Assembly (NCBI GenBank): GCA_032209605.1 | Contig: JASFXZ010000009.1 | Location: 12,325,553-12,389,552, forward strand | DNA length: 64,000 nt | Origin: Mactromeris polynyma | Taxonomy: Eukaryota; Mollusca; Bivalvia; Venerida; Mactridae | Reading direction: 5' to 3' | In this document: piece by piece, positions 1-11,726 of the stretch | Layout: every line of letters starts with the position of its first letter | How positions within the stretch are numbered: the stretch's first letter is position 1 | Made by a program: the position numbers and the translations under genes | The notes under the pieces: generated by a model | Told to the model about the DNA's origin: nothing | Database searches by the model: none | The model's input: only the letters and a program-made list of their open reading frames with translations

Positions 1-726
1 TGTTGCTATGACTATTCAAAAAGTATATAAAAACATTTTTAGAAAACGGAATGCCTGACCACAGTAGCGACGTATCACTGTATTGTTGTATTGTTAAAGC
101 AACGCTGACTCAAAACCATTTCAACAAGTTTGTCGCATTATCATATAACATTCTTTAGTTAACATATTTTTAACGTTTGACTTATCGTTAGATAAAAATG
201 GTATGGAAAGCCGTAGTTCACATTTCCGAAGTTAGCTTTATAATGTATACCGAAGTTAATAAAATGGATGTCAATTGTTGTCATGGTAAAGGTTTTTCTG
301 TATTGAAAATGCTATTCAAATACGTTAATACGTTAATCTAATACTCAAATATGTTTACATAATGATCATCATTTCTGTTGACCAGAGTTTATCAATAAAT
401 GTATTTTTTCACCTGGATTATTTGGGATTGTAGGTACATTGTATATGTAATTTTATACTTAACAAACTAAAGCTTCTTCATGATGTCATGACGATTTTAA
501 TGGTCCTACTTAATGTACCAACAAACATATAATAAAGTCACTGGTCTTATCAATAGAAGCGTGGTTAAAGTTTCCCTATTAAATACCATTTTGTATATCA
601 CCCTTCCTTAAACTATTACAATGCGAACAAAAATCGAGCTTAAAAGGTGTTGAGTCATATGGTTTACAATTACTACTTGAACATCTTAAAAGAGGGGGAC
701 TCAAGAATGACATTTACAAAAATTAC
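1..726. other. Intergenic, no gene seen
   Basis: AT-rich sequence with no convincing exon, RNA gene or repeat. It lies downstream of the minus-strand integrase ORF. The missing C-terminal part of that integrase is not recognisable here. Confidence 0.5.
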
Positions 727-1395
727 TTAAATGCTACTACGATGCGGGGTTGTATTGTAACTCTCAACCACGTTTTGCAATTCATCGATATATCGGTAAA
801 TTATCTTATGTCTCATCATTCTATACAGCTTTTCTTTCAATGTCCTCTGAGCTCTCTCGACGAAATTGCTTTTTGGAGGATTATTCGTAGTGAAAAAGTA
901 GATATCCTCGTCTTTCATGTACTTCTTAAACCACTGGTTGGAGAACTCGCTTCCTTTATCTGCACGGATTTTCTTAATTTTCATCGGAGAAATGTCATTC
1001 AGTATGTCTTTCATAGCGCTCAATACCACTTTAGCGGTCTTGTTTTTCAACGATCTGACCCACAGATTCCTCGATAGTATGTCAATAGCGCAAAGCAAAA
1101 ATCGCGTCCCATCATTATCATCAGCGAGGTTAGCCATGGACAGTAGATCAATGTCTAGCTGTTCACCAATTCCTGTTACTCGCACGTTAGTCGTCTTAAA
1201 TCTATGCTTTCGCGGCTTCTGAAGGGAATATGCATCTTGATCATTCAACCATTGTTTTACAAAGTCGATAGTAAATGTCTCCGGATATTTCTTTTCGAGT
1301 ACACTAAATAGTTTCCGAGGACCTGCATAAGCTGCAGGGTTTTTCTCGTTGAAATAATAACGTTGTAATATTTGTTTTTTCTCTTCATCCTCCAT
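727..1395 (-). CDS. Transposon-derived integrase, C-terminally truncated
   Basis: A 222-residue ORF with the rve (retroviral-type) integrase core of the family often labelled 'transposon-derived protein F54H12.3-like', which is associated with Polinton/Maverick elements (family assignment from memory). Seen directly: an N-terminal helical segment (residues 10-60, ending QWLNDQDAYSL), the first catalytic Asp in QLDIDLLSM (about D83), the second in RADKGSEF (D146), and the Glu in NFVERAQRTL (E180). This is a DDE-type triad with about 33 residues between the last two. The start is an ATG at 1395-1393. The ORF stops just after YNTTPHRS, where relatives normally continue for another region, so the copy is cut short at the C terminus. 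No other Polinton genes (DNA polymerase B, packaging ATPase, protease, capsid) are visible nearby. It is probably a relic or the edge of an element. Confidence 0.75.
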   Translation of the reverse strand: MEDEEKKQILQRYYFNEKNPAAYAGPRKLFSVLEKKYPETFTIDFVKQWLNDQDAYSLQKPRKHRFKTTNVRVTGIGEQLDIDLLSMANLADDNDGTRFLLCAIDILSRNLWVRSLKNKTAKVVLSAMKDILNDISPMKIKKIRADKGSEFSNQWFKKYMKDEDIYFFTTNNPPKSNFVERAQRTLKEKLYRMMRHKIIYRYIDELQNVVESYNTTPHRSSI

Positions 1396-1690
1396 ATTTC
1401 CGCGAATCTTTAATCTCCTCTAATGCACGAGCTAACGCGAGTACTGATATCGAACAAAATGAACTTCTTTATATGATAAAAGCGTTTTATATTATGCTCT
1501 CGCAGTTTAACAGTACGATGTCTTATCTGAAAACCCGATGTCAAGATGTATAACTGTAGCGACAACAACGACTAGTTTCGCGGTAGTTACTTCCTCTGTA
1601 TTATGTGCCGAATCAACCGCATTTGACGCGTATAGGCTTTGTGAGGATGCGAACAATTGTTCTATCATCAGAGTTGATGCGTACTAGTAT

Positions 1691-1770
1691 GGTACCGCAA
1701 TGAGCAAGGCACCACAATGAGCAAGGCACCACAAGGAGCAAGGCACCACAAGGAGCAAGGCACCACAATG
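1691..1770. repeat. 17-bp minisatellite, about 4.7 copies
   Basis: Tandem units of 17 bp, each close to ggcaccacaatgagcaa, with the last three drifting to 'aaggagcaa'. A minus-strand ORF over this stretch simply reads the repeat (LWCLAPCGALL-like) and is not a gene. Confidence 0.85.
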
Positions 1771-1867
1771 TGGTGCTGACTCCTGTCAGTTTTCCTCTAC
1801 TAATATTCAGCCTATAGATGTGCAACATAAAAGCAATTTGATTTTTCCAGATAAAGCCCACCTTCAT

Positions 1868-3344
1868 ATAAACTCAATGTTTGTATTAAAAGTACAATAA
1901 ATGATCTTTTGACATTAATTAGATTAATGTGAACGCACGGGTAAATCTCACGTGACAATGGTAACTCAAACTAGATACTTAAGATGTTTATTCTCTTTCA
2001 AAAGTCATTATATTTTAAGAAATAGTGATAAGAGATAAAACTATTTCATGCAGTCTCGTATATTTCCCGGTTTACAGGCCAGTAATTCGGCATAATAAAT
2101 ATAACTGTCAAACTTTCCCACATGCAAAACAGGTGCGAGACAACTGTCAGCAATATCGTAATTTAGAGTCATGAAAACCAGTATGAAATACGGGCCTGCG
2201 TTATAATTTATCCATGATGAATATTTATATAAGTATTCATTGTACTATTATTTAAATGATTGAGTTTAAACATTTGATATGATTTGCCCAACCATAGTTA
2301 AAAACATTAATAATTATTATTGTGATTACGCAATACATGTATATAATAAGACGCATAGATAATGTATAAATAAAGCATAATGTTGACAGTTTTTGTAAAA
2401 ATGTACACATATGTGATAAATAAGTATTATATACATATTTATAGGAATGTTAGTATTTCTGAACTTATGAAGATGTATGATTGTAACACATGATTTTGTA
2501 CTACCATATTTAAGTACACTGATGGTATAATCATGCTATGAATTATTATATTGATCTCTGTACAATTCATATCAAAATGCTCACATAATGATATATTTAA
2601 TTCTGAAGTTGATATGACTTTACCTTTTTTGGTAAATTATGTTGTGAATACTTATAATAATGCATAATGCTAAAATTTGTAATGTGGCATAGTTTGAAGA
2701 TACTTTAAATTTCGGTCTAAATAATCAATTATTGACATTTTGGCATTCAAATCTTCTCCATGTGATATTAAGTTTGCTATACCCTATGTTTGTATATGTA
2801 TGTATTATCTTGAAGCTCTGTCAATATGCTTATATTGTCGGCATTGCCAAAATATAAACAGATCTATAAGTATGTCTATAATCAGTACGGTATGCTTTGT
2901 AGATTAAAGAGTGTAAAATATTGATTATAATTCTGATAAAAAATCTGATTTATTATTTTTAACTCTAAATGCGTCATTCAAAATATCTACATGTATTTTA
3001 ATCAAGGCAGTTGGAATTGCGTTTTAAAATGTTTTAGGAAGTTTAGTATATGTTTTAAATTTAAAATGTTTGACGGAGTTTATGATAATAAAACAATGAC
3101 CGAGAAATAGGAGTCACTTGCATTGATACGTATTTAATAAATACATATGAGCTATGTGTTTGCTGCTTTTTTCTCGCAATTAATACTTTAAAAAAGAAAA
3201 ATTGAAACTCTGACAGGACTGTCATGGAATACTTCACACAACATAAATTGAGTATTGTCATGTGAAAGTGATTTTCACTACAATTTAATTGGTTGCTAGA
3301 TGTGATTTTTTGGTGTAATCAAAAAGTGTAAACTTAAGTATGGA
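1868..3344. other. Intergenic, AT-rich, no gene seen
   Basis: About 1.5 kb of very AT-rich DNA. I see no exon-like reading frames flanked by splice sites and no repeat structure beyond short A/T runs. Confidence 0.5.
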
Positions 3345-3374
3345 CACGGACCTATATACATATATAGGTCCGTG
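3345..3374. repeat. Perfect 30-bp palindrome
   Basis: Two 14-bp arms (cacggacctatata and its exact complement) are separated by 2 bp (ca). It can fold into an uninterrupted hairpin. There is no adjacent T-run to suggest a Pol III terminator and no related copy that I noticed. Confidence 0.9.
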
Positions 3375-3539
3375 GTATGGAGTAACATAAATGATGGAAC
3401 AATTCTGCGTAACGCAAATATGCACTTATGTAAGTTGATTTTGACAGACAATTCCTAGGATGTATCGCTCTATTTCTATTTAAGTTTTAGATGAATGTTA
3501 AGTTCCCCTTTCCCCATGTGCAGTTTGTTCACTTGATAT

Positions 3540-3835
3540 TTTCCCGCCCTTCGGCCTATTATTGCTGACGTTCTTGACTTGTGTATTCCATCCATTAATT
3601 AATTTTCCCCTTGATGTCCCACTAACCTTTCCTTAGTTGTTCTTTATGATCGGACAGACCATTCTTGGCACCCATATTCCCATAAGTGTTAACACTTCCG
3701 CCCATATTCCCATATATGTTTGCCCTTGTTACCTCCTCAGTGCCGGATGTTATGTAGACCGTTGTTTTCTTCGGTCTGAATGGAGAGGCATTACCTTTTG
3801 CATTTGGTGTTCCCTGGAACAATTTAATCTCTCTT
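3540..3835 (-). repeat. Dispersed repeat family X, copy 1
   Basis: On the minus strand this about 300-bp stretch matches 10784-11060 (plus) and, more weakly, 35985-36205 (minus). Shared blocks include gagattaaatt, the start of 'ggaac(a/g)cca', 'catc(c/a)ggcactgag', 'atgggaata' and 'gatcataa(a/c)gaacaacta'. This copy alone has a short open frame (3822-3622) containing a doubled YGNMG motif. It looks like a mobile element fragment with coding ancestry, but I do not recognise the family. Confidence 0.6.
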
Positions 3836-3934
3836 ATAATTTATAGGAACAACTTTAAAACCATATTGGTTTTAATTCAATCAAACAATTATAAATTAAG
3901 CCATACATAAAAATACTATTATACACAATGTACC

Positions 3935-3972
3935 AAAATAGCCACACGTAATTTCCGGATTCAAAATGGCAG
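3935..3972 (+). promoter_or_regulatory. Possible TATA-less promoter and first exon
   Basis: The sequence has an ETS-type core (ttccgg, 3954-3959) followed by aaaATGGCAG and then an intron donor gtgggt at 3973. This layout resembles a TATA-less start site with an AAATGGC element. It is the proposed 5' end of the small multi-exon gene. Inference from motifs only. Confidence 0.25.
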
Positions 3973-6900
3973 GTGGGTAAATAATACAGAATATTGGTTG
4001 TTCAAAAATGTTCTATTCTTCTTTTGATAGATATTGAAAAGGATAATTTTTATTGCAAAGCATATTATTTCTGGGTACATATCACATATGAAGAGAAATG
4101 CATACGCTCATTTCACTGTGTAACGTAGATTAATCGCCTCTTTATTCAAACTCAATATTAAGACAAGCTCAATAGCAAGACAAGCTTTCAATATTTGAGG
4201 ATTAAGTATTATTTATAATATGTCAATATATTCATTATATTTTACGTATAATATATCGATGTGATTATTTTTCATAACAGATTAGCAATTTGTAATATTG
4301 TTTTAAAAATGCAAAAGAATTACTGCTCAATAACCTGAGAGACATTATGATAAAACTCGGAAGTATGTAGCTTAAAGGGGAGATTAAGTTTGAAATTGCA
4401 TTTTTACTAAAATTAGAAACAAATACCCGACTTTGATCAGATTGTTATTGTCACTTTAGTTGATCTTACAAGCTTATATGGAGACCTGGCTTGACATTGT
4501 GTACATACGTGTATAATGTGCAACTGGGTTTGATAATAAAATGGAAAATAATTTTCTTATTAATTGCAGCTTTAAATGTCCCTATCATTGGTAGTGTGTG
4601 TATGTATTATTATGTGTTTACTATATTGATTCTTTCTACTAACTTATTATTTTTTATTTAAATGCGAGAGTTGGCAAGTCGTCGAAAGGGCTTAATACCC
4701 GAGTATTCATATAGACTGTGAGGCCGGTATGTTACTTAATTAATTGTTTAATTGTTTCCCAAAATATTTGCTATTTTGTTGGTTTCATCCCACAACTTTA
4801 TACATCTTTCGTACCCTAGGAATTTGTGTTGGGATGCTCTGTTATAGTATGTGGTCTTCTCTGCGCTAGTCAGTCTCACTTGTAGTCAATTTTATAATTT
4901 CAGTTGGTGAACGTCCACGTAGAGCAACTTCCAGACTCGTGAGGATTGGTGGCACAATTCGAGGTACTATAACCCTTAGAATTAAGAGTAAAACAACATT
5001 GATCCTAACTCTTAATATGTATTCTTGCTGTATGGTTAAATTGTGTTTTCATGATCATATGTACACAAACAACCAGCAGTAAAAATGCCACATGATGAAT
5101 TAATTTAACTCTAAAATACTTTTGATTACTGCCCAACGGTGCTTTGAAATAGGTTAAACGACTGAGACATTTTTCTTTAGGTATTTTACCACACTCACAT
5201 TAATATATACTGCATACGCATATATTGTTTGAATATATATGTACTTGGTTTGTTTACTTTCAGTTTTGCCTCGTAATGATGGGAGCTTTGTTGGCGTAAC
5301 TGTACTAGGTAAATTACATGTATTATAATTCATCGATTGTCATCTATGTTATTAGTAAATCAACCATCTTAACAAGCTTACTTTTTAATGTTGAGAGGTA
5401 GACACACACACGAAAATGCAAAAGTATAATGTTTGAAATATTTTTGATAATATTCAACGTGACTTCATAAGCACCTCATTTTCCATTTAATAAATTTATT
5501 CCAAATACAAAAGGATTATCTACATTCCTATCAGAGGTTTTATTGGAGGCTGTAGTTAACCCGTAGACTCATGGACAATCCAAAGGATTCTGGCCGAATG
5601 GTCAATATTTCTGTTAATTGTAGTCATTTTTGCTAAATGAATTGTAAACTCGATAAACATACTAACATAAATGCTAATGTATGGAACTTCTGACCGTTTA
5701 CAATGTCTAAATTATTTAATGATGCCTTAAATGATTTATTGACTTAAAAAAGTCGAATTGTTCCAGAGTGAAATCTTTATAAATGCCTTGTTTATGAATG
5801 AAATATTCTAATAAAAGCTTTCAAATATTCAAATTCTATCATTTAAGATGATGTACACGATATAAACACATCTATCAATTTGAGACATGGGATCCATTTT
5901 GGTGGAACTATCCCAGGTAGGCTAGATTTCTTTATCAACCCTTATTGATAACTCTAAATATGCATGAATTCAAATGAAATACACTAGTTGTGTAATATCC
6001 TGTTAATAGGACAATATATACTACTACATCCTATTTCGGTATTAATGGCTAATGTTTCTGACATGATAATACTTGATAATAATGGTTAAGCCTCTCCAGA
6101 GCAACCTTCTCTATGACAACATTATCATTTTCCCGCGGTAACTTTTTACCACCATGGTAACGTCATTTGAGCAAAAACCACTTAACAACAACCGAAATTT
6201 GCATCATTCAAAGGGTGATGCTCTTGAGATGCTAATCTGTAAAATTGTATCACACAAACGATTAAATAAATGCATACATTTGTATACAAACTGACATCAA
6301 TGGTAAAGTAAAATGTTGCTTCAAGAATTAATTTTAATATAAAATGCTGTAAAGTTCAATATAACTCTGTAATAATTCGGGCATATAAATATTTACTGAT
6401 ACTAGGGCATGGTCGATAACGCAGGTAATGTAGGATGCATATGTTTTGGGAGTACTTTGTCCCAACGTAGAAGTACCCCTTATCTGACAAATCTATCTAT
6501 CAGATGCGTGAAGTCGTTGCTGCTGCTTTGATCGAGTATCAACGATTTGATGACCATGAACCTGAGACTGATATGTGTAGTACTGTCCATGTCCTAATAA
6601 AGATGATTTTCTCTATTTTTTATAATAACTAAATAGTGCTATAATGTATGCATGTGTTATTTTCAAATGTCCCAATACTTTGTGTGTTTACTTGCAGTAT
6701 TGCCTCGAACAGATGGGGAAGTACAAGACCAGGTAAATCGTAAATTTGTCATCATAGTTACGATATGAAATGAAATTCACATCTCTTCCCGCATTGAAGT
6801 CCATACGGTATTGTTTTTTTGTCCACTCCCTGTGTGTGCCTCCTAGTCCCATTGGTATTGGTTTCGTGTACAATCCATGTGTGTGCCTCCTAGTCCCATT

Positions 6901-9880
6901 GGTATTGGTTTTGTATCCACTCCATGTGTGTGCCTCCTAGTCCCATTGGTATTGGTTTTGTATCCACTCCATGTGTGTGCCTCCTAGTCCCATTGGTATT
7001 GGTTTCGTGTCCAGTACATGTGTTGGCGTCCTAGTCCCATTGGTATTGGTTTTGTATCCACTCCCTGTGTGTGCCTCCTAGTCCCATTGGTATTGGTTTT
7101 GTATCCACTCCCTGTGTGTGCCTCCTAGTCCCATTGGTATTGGTTTCGTGTCCACTCCATGTGTTGGCGTCCTGGTCCCATTGGTATTGGTTTTGTATCC
7201 ACTCCCTGTGTGTGCGTCCTAGTCCCATTGGTATTGGTTTCGTGTCCAGTCCATGTGTTGGCGTCCTAGTCCCATTGGTATTGGTTTTGTATCCACTCCC
7301 TGTGTGTGCCTCCTAGTCCCATTGGTATTGGTTTCGTGTCCAGTCCATGTGTTGGCGTCCTAGTCCCATTGGTATTGGTTTTGTATCCACTCCCTGTGTG
7401 TGCCTCCTAGTCCCATTGGTATTGGTTTTGTGTCAACTCCATGTGTGTGCCTCCTAGTCTCATTGGTATTGGTTTTGTATCCACTCCATGTGTGTGCCTC
7501 CTAGTCCCATTGGTATTGGTTTTGTGTCCTCTCCCTGTGTTGGCCTCCTAATCCCAAAGTAATGTTTTGTGTCCACTCCCTGTGTGTGCATCCTAGTCCC
7601 AAATTAATGTATTGTGTCCACTCACTGTGTGTGCCTCCTAGTCCCATTGGTATTGGTTTTGTGTCCACTCCCTGTGTTAGCCTCCTAGTCCCAAAAGTAA
7701 TGTTTTGTGTCCACTCACTGTGTGTGCCTCCTAGTCCCAAAAGTATTTTTTTGTGTCAACTTCCTTTGTGTGCCTTCTAGTCCCATAAGTTATGTTTTGT
7801 GTCCTCTCTGTGTGTGTGCCTCCTAGTCCCATTGGTATTAGTTTTGTGTCCACTCCCTGTGTGTGCCCCCTAGTCCCAAAAGTAATGTTTTGTGTCCACT
7901 CCCTGTGTGTGCCTCCTGGTCCCAAATGTAATGTTTTGTGTCCACTCTCTGTGTTGGCCTCCTAGTCCCAAAAGTAATGTTTTGTGTCAACTCCCTGTGT
8001 GTGCCTCCCAGTCCCATTGGCATTATTTTGTGTCCACTCCCTGTGTGTGCCTCCTAGTCCCAAAAGTAATATTTTGTGTGCACTCCCTGTATTGGCCTCC
8101 TAGTCCCAAAAGTAATGTTTTGTGTCAACTCCCTGTGTGTGCCTCCCAGTCCCATTGGCATTATTTTGTGTCCACTCCCTGTGTGTGCCTCCTAGTACCA
8201 AAAGTAATATTTTGTGTGCACTCCCTGTGTTGGCCTCCTAGTCCCAAAAGTAATGTTTTGTGTCTACTCCCTGTGTGTGCCTCCCAGTCCCATTGACATT
8301 ATTGTGTGTCCACTCCCTGTGTGTGCCTCCTAGTCCCATTGATATTGGTTTTATGTCTACTCCCGGTGTGCATCCTAGTCCCCTAAGTAAGGATTTGTGT
8401 CCACTCCCTGTGTGTGCCTTCTTAACCCGTTTGTATTGGTTTGCGACCGCTCCCTGCGAGGTCATTGAGTGATCAAATAAGACTGTTATTTGCTTGAAGA
8501 TAATTCAGCTACATACATGTGTACTGATAATTATCTCTTTATATTTCCTTTAGTACATGTATATTGATTGTTTACAATACGCAAATTGTTGTTGCTTATA
8601 TTTGCAGAATGTCCCAGCAGCGATTGAAAACTAGGTTACATTGTCAGGTATAATTTTGCTATCTAGATCAATGATTCTCATCAATTTGTGAATATGGTAT
8701 TATACATATAAACTAAATTCCTTTTTGTATTCAAACTTGTTTGGAATTACCTTGATGCAGAACATGTTACTACAATAAGTCAAATGTGAATCCTCACTTA
8801 AACATGACTGTGCTATATTAAAGGGGTAATACATATCATTGATACACTGTCATGGAAGTAATACCTCTGGTCCTATGTTCACGAAGGTTTAACTGATCTG
8901 TATCTTGTTGGTCCAGAAAAATAGTTGTTCATTTTCTTGTAGTAATCGAACACTTGTCTCTATAATTCTCAAACTCTTACACACATAATACCTAACTATA
9001 TTCTAATTAACTTTGTTAAAACATACACAACTGCCCCGTATAGATGAGAAATTAATTTGTTGTACTTATGACTGACATTGATCTAGATCAAATCAGGATC
9101 ACTTTTCCAGAATCGGTCCAAACTTATTAATTTCCTTTTTTTTTATAAACATGAACTCTGAATTTAAGTCTCACAGGTTTTGTAAAATGTTCTTATTTGT
9201 TTCATTATATCAAAAATAGTTTGCTTTGCATCATAACAAGTTGTACAAAGAACTATATTTTATCTTAATTCTGATCCTGAAAAAGAACTTCTTGTGAACA
9301 CTTGGTAGTGCAGTCAGGCCGACTACACTATCATAACACTTTGGCATTAATCGGCTATGGTTGAATCGCAAAATGCAATTTATACAATAAAAAATACAAA
9401 TATCAAAATGTGTATTGTTTGGTATTTGTGTGGTAACAGGTTGAGGGTAGTACTGTGTTTTGAAAAATGAGACGAAGCTTGTTTAGTGTATTTTGTCACT
9501 AGTGCATGTGGAAATTATCTGACAGTTCCTACATCGCGAAGATAAAAGTCTGAAATTCGTACGATTTTTTTACGAAATAATTTAAGAAAATAGTACGAAC
9601 TATTTTACGAAGTTTAATAAAACGCCCCCCTGGTTCGGTGGAAGTGTGTTGTATATTAGCTCAAACGGAAACATCGCTTTTTTGTTGAAGTGCGTTGTTG
9701 GCATGTCGTTAAAATTGTTTTAACTTTTATCAAGTTTGTTTCGTTCTGTCTCAAGACGTTGTAAATAATGATATCAGTTATCACAATTAATCATGTTATG
9801 CTTACGTTTCGTTTCAGTACACAAGTAAAGGGAGACAAGTGTTAAAGCTTGCTGCAATCGACAGAATATATGAACAATAG
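3966..9880 (+). CDS. Candidate small multi-exon gene with duplicated exon pair
   Basis: Not a recognised gene. Exon-like blocks: 3966-3972 (ATGGCAG), 4904-4963, 5264-5308, 5848-5916 or 5885-5916, 6698-6732, 8608-8647 and 9818-9880 (ends TAG). Most have clear cag acceptors and gta/gtg donors; the 5848 (aag) and 5885 (gag) acceptors are weak. Read from the first ATG the frame is open through a basic segment (GERPRRATSRLVRIGGTIR) and then VLPRNDGSFVG. A second pair repeats this as GGTIP then VLPRTDGE, so a two-exon module looks duplicated. The 32-nt version of the fourth block (acceptor 5885) puts the last three exons in another frame, giving KYKTRMSQQRLKTRLHCQ and QVLKLAAIDRIYEQ then stop, for about 93 residues in total. 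The 69-nt version (acceptor 5848) stops in the 8608 exon after NVPAAIEN. AATAAA lies at 10341. Exons this short can arise by chance, so confidence is low. Confidence 0.25.
6811..8460. repeat. 47-bp minisatellite, about 35 copies
   Basis: Tandem units of about 47 bp, built from 'ccactccctgtgtgtgcc', 'tcctagtccc' and a variable middle. The left part (to about 7.55 kb) has 'attggtattggttt'; the right part mixes this with a second unit type, 'aaaagtaatgtttt'. Several open frames on both strands (MGLGGTHREW-like on the minus strand, LCVPPSP-like on the plus) are products of the repeat and are not genes. It starts about 80 bp after the 6698-6732 exon candidate, so it would be intronic if that gene is real. 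Confidence 0.92.
8648..9540. other. No gene seen
   Basis: AT-rich sequence without exons or repeats I can support. It would be the last intron of the candidate small gene. Confidence 0.4.
9545..9628. mobile_element. Solo terminal fragment of a TIR element
   Basis: It ends in taataaaacgccccc followed by ctgg, the same outer terminus as the element at 38871-42881 (gggggcgttttatcaa / ttgataaaacgccccc). Just inside it has several 'tacga/cgtac' motifs. The matching left end was not found nearby, so this is probably a remnant or a degraded MITE. Confidence 0.4.
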
Positions 9881-10340
9881 CTTCTTGGAAACATCGGAAA
9901 CTTTGTGAAATAGTTCTGACGGATTTGACCAGTATAACTATACATCGGAAACATCAACACTTGTACAAGATATACAATGACTTTAATCCCAACATTAGGA
10001 ACGTTTGTTGATTCACAAATTGAAATCAGAATTGAAAAAGTCACCTTCTGTTCTGGTCTGCAATGGTTACTTTCTTTTTGATAAAGAACTGAAACACACA
10101 CAATGAGTTTAACATTTCGGTAATATTTCATATTATTGCTACGATTCCGAATGCCCGATTGTTAATAGCTTTGGATAATACCTTGTATCTCGTATTACTG
10201 TTCTGTTAACAGTATTGTTCACGTAATACATTTGCCAAAATGTCCGCTTGGTACTGCATACGACACAGTGCATGATATATTGTATTATTTTGAGAATGTA
10301 TATAGTAAGTGTCATGACTCGGTGTCTTCTTGCTGATTGA

Positions 10341-10346
10341 AATAAA
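10341..10346 (+). promoter_or_regulatory. Candidate poly(A) signal
   Basis: AATAAA followed within 30 bp by a T/G-rich stretch (tttcttggtctgtg). It could end the small gene whose last coding exon is 9818-9880. Isolated AATAAA is common in AT-rich DNA. Confidence 0.25.
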
Positions 10347-10783
10347 TTGATAGTTCGATTTCTTGGTCTGTGAAGTTATTGATTGTCAATAATTCTTTTG
10401 ATCAAATATTTTTATTGAATCTTATCAAGCGATTTTGATAAAAATGAAACAAAATTGTTTATAATGACGCCAGAAATATGCTTACCAGATTGTGTGAAAT
10501 GTCAACTTTTTTAAAAATGAATTCATGTTTTCCCTACTTGCTAATTACAATAAAATATTATATTCTTAATTATGTTGTTGGTGTACTCCGATGTCATTGT
10601 GGGGAGGCACTGTTTTTGAAAGTGATCGTGCGATTATATAACTTTTCTACAGACATAAGACTCATTCTCATTAATAGTTGCCAATTGATGTTCCAAGAGA
10701 TATCCGCGTATCCGAAAGGTTTCATGTACCAGTATCATATCTTTATTTAAGACGTTGAAAAGCAGAGGCATGGTCAATTATGA

Positions 10784-11060
10784 AAGAGAGATTAAATTCT
10801 TCTAGGGAACGCCACAAGCAAAAAAGACAATGCCTCCCCCTATACACCCCCAATGAAACAATAGCCTACAAAACATCAGGCACTGAGTATGTGCAAGGGT
10901 AAACATGTATGGGAATAAAGAAGCAAGGGTAAACATGTATGGGAATAAGGACACAAAGAATTATTGTCTAACCGATCATAACGAACAACTAAAGAAAATT
11001 TACGGGGACAACAAGTGATCGAGAAACTAATTCAATGGATGGAATTCAACAAGGAACAAG
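10784..11060 (+). repeat. Dispersed repeat family X, copy 2
   Basis: Plus-strand copy of the repeat at 3540-3835. It contains a direct duplication of 'gcaagggtaaacatgtatgg' (20 bp) spaced about 30 bp apart. The frame is broken by stops, so nothing is encoded. Confidence 0.6.
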
Positions 11061-11419
11061 TCAAGAAAGCTCATTTGTTGTAACCAGTGCTTAGGGGCAA
11101 TGTGTTCGAGTCCAACATTAGACATACTGTCCCCCATAATATAAGTTACATGTATAACATTGTGGCAATGGTGTTTGACAGTCCTCAGTCAGTGGTTGAG
11201 CCACACAAAAAAAGTGTAATGGTTAAGGAGTAGATCTCATAGGCTCACTCTAAACATCGGAACGCCATCTGATTGGTTGAATCAACCCCCAAAGTATTTG
11301 CATTCTACTGAAAAGTCCATAGCGGGGGCAACCGTGCATAAACAACATCTCCTCCTATACCACTAATACGCTCCACACAGCGCTTTGATGGTATCGAAAT
11401 AAGCGGCTAAAGGAGAGTA

Positions 11420-11640
11420 TACCACTAAATGAATTTGGTCCAAATGTCACAGGAATGATCCTTGAGAGGCCGCTTTTAAATCGTTCTCGTCTGCTGCATA
11501 GGTAGGTCACAGGAGCTAAAAATAGATTTAAAAAGTGTAAATTTTGAAATTCTTCTTGTTTAAAACCGTATGTTCCAGGGCTTTGATAGTTGGTGTGTAG
11601 CATTGTCTAGTGGTCCTCTTACAAGATTGCATAAATTATT
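11420..11640. repeat. Dispersed repeat family Y, copy 1
   Basis: Shares long blocks with 11727-12030: 'cacaggaatgatcct', 'gttgcataagtaggtcac'-like, 'agctaaaaata', 'aaaagtgtaa' and 'gtagcattgtctagtggtc'. The wording is typical of a molluscan dispersed repeat that often ends near 'tcatggtcctcttg'. No coding potential. Confidence 0.7.
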
Positions 11641-11726
11641 AAGTTCCGTCAAAAAACATGGCCACCAAGGGGGGGTGCTTGTTCCCTATATAATGGAAAC
11701 TATAAACAGCACCCTCCTCGGTCCTA

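Noticed and set aside
742..1222. Plus-strand ORFs over the integrase
   Set aside because: Antisense shadows of the minus-strand integrase gene.
7031..8465. Many ORFs on both strands rich in THREW / LCVPPSP
   Set aside because: Products of the 47-bp minisatellite; none has exon signals.
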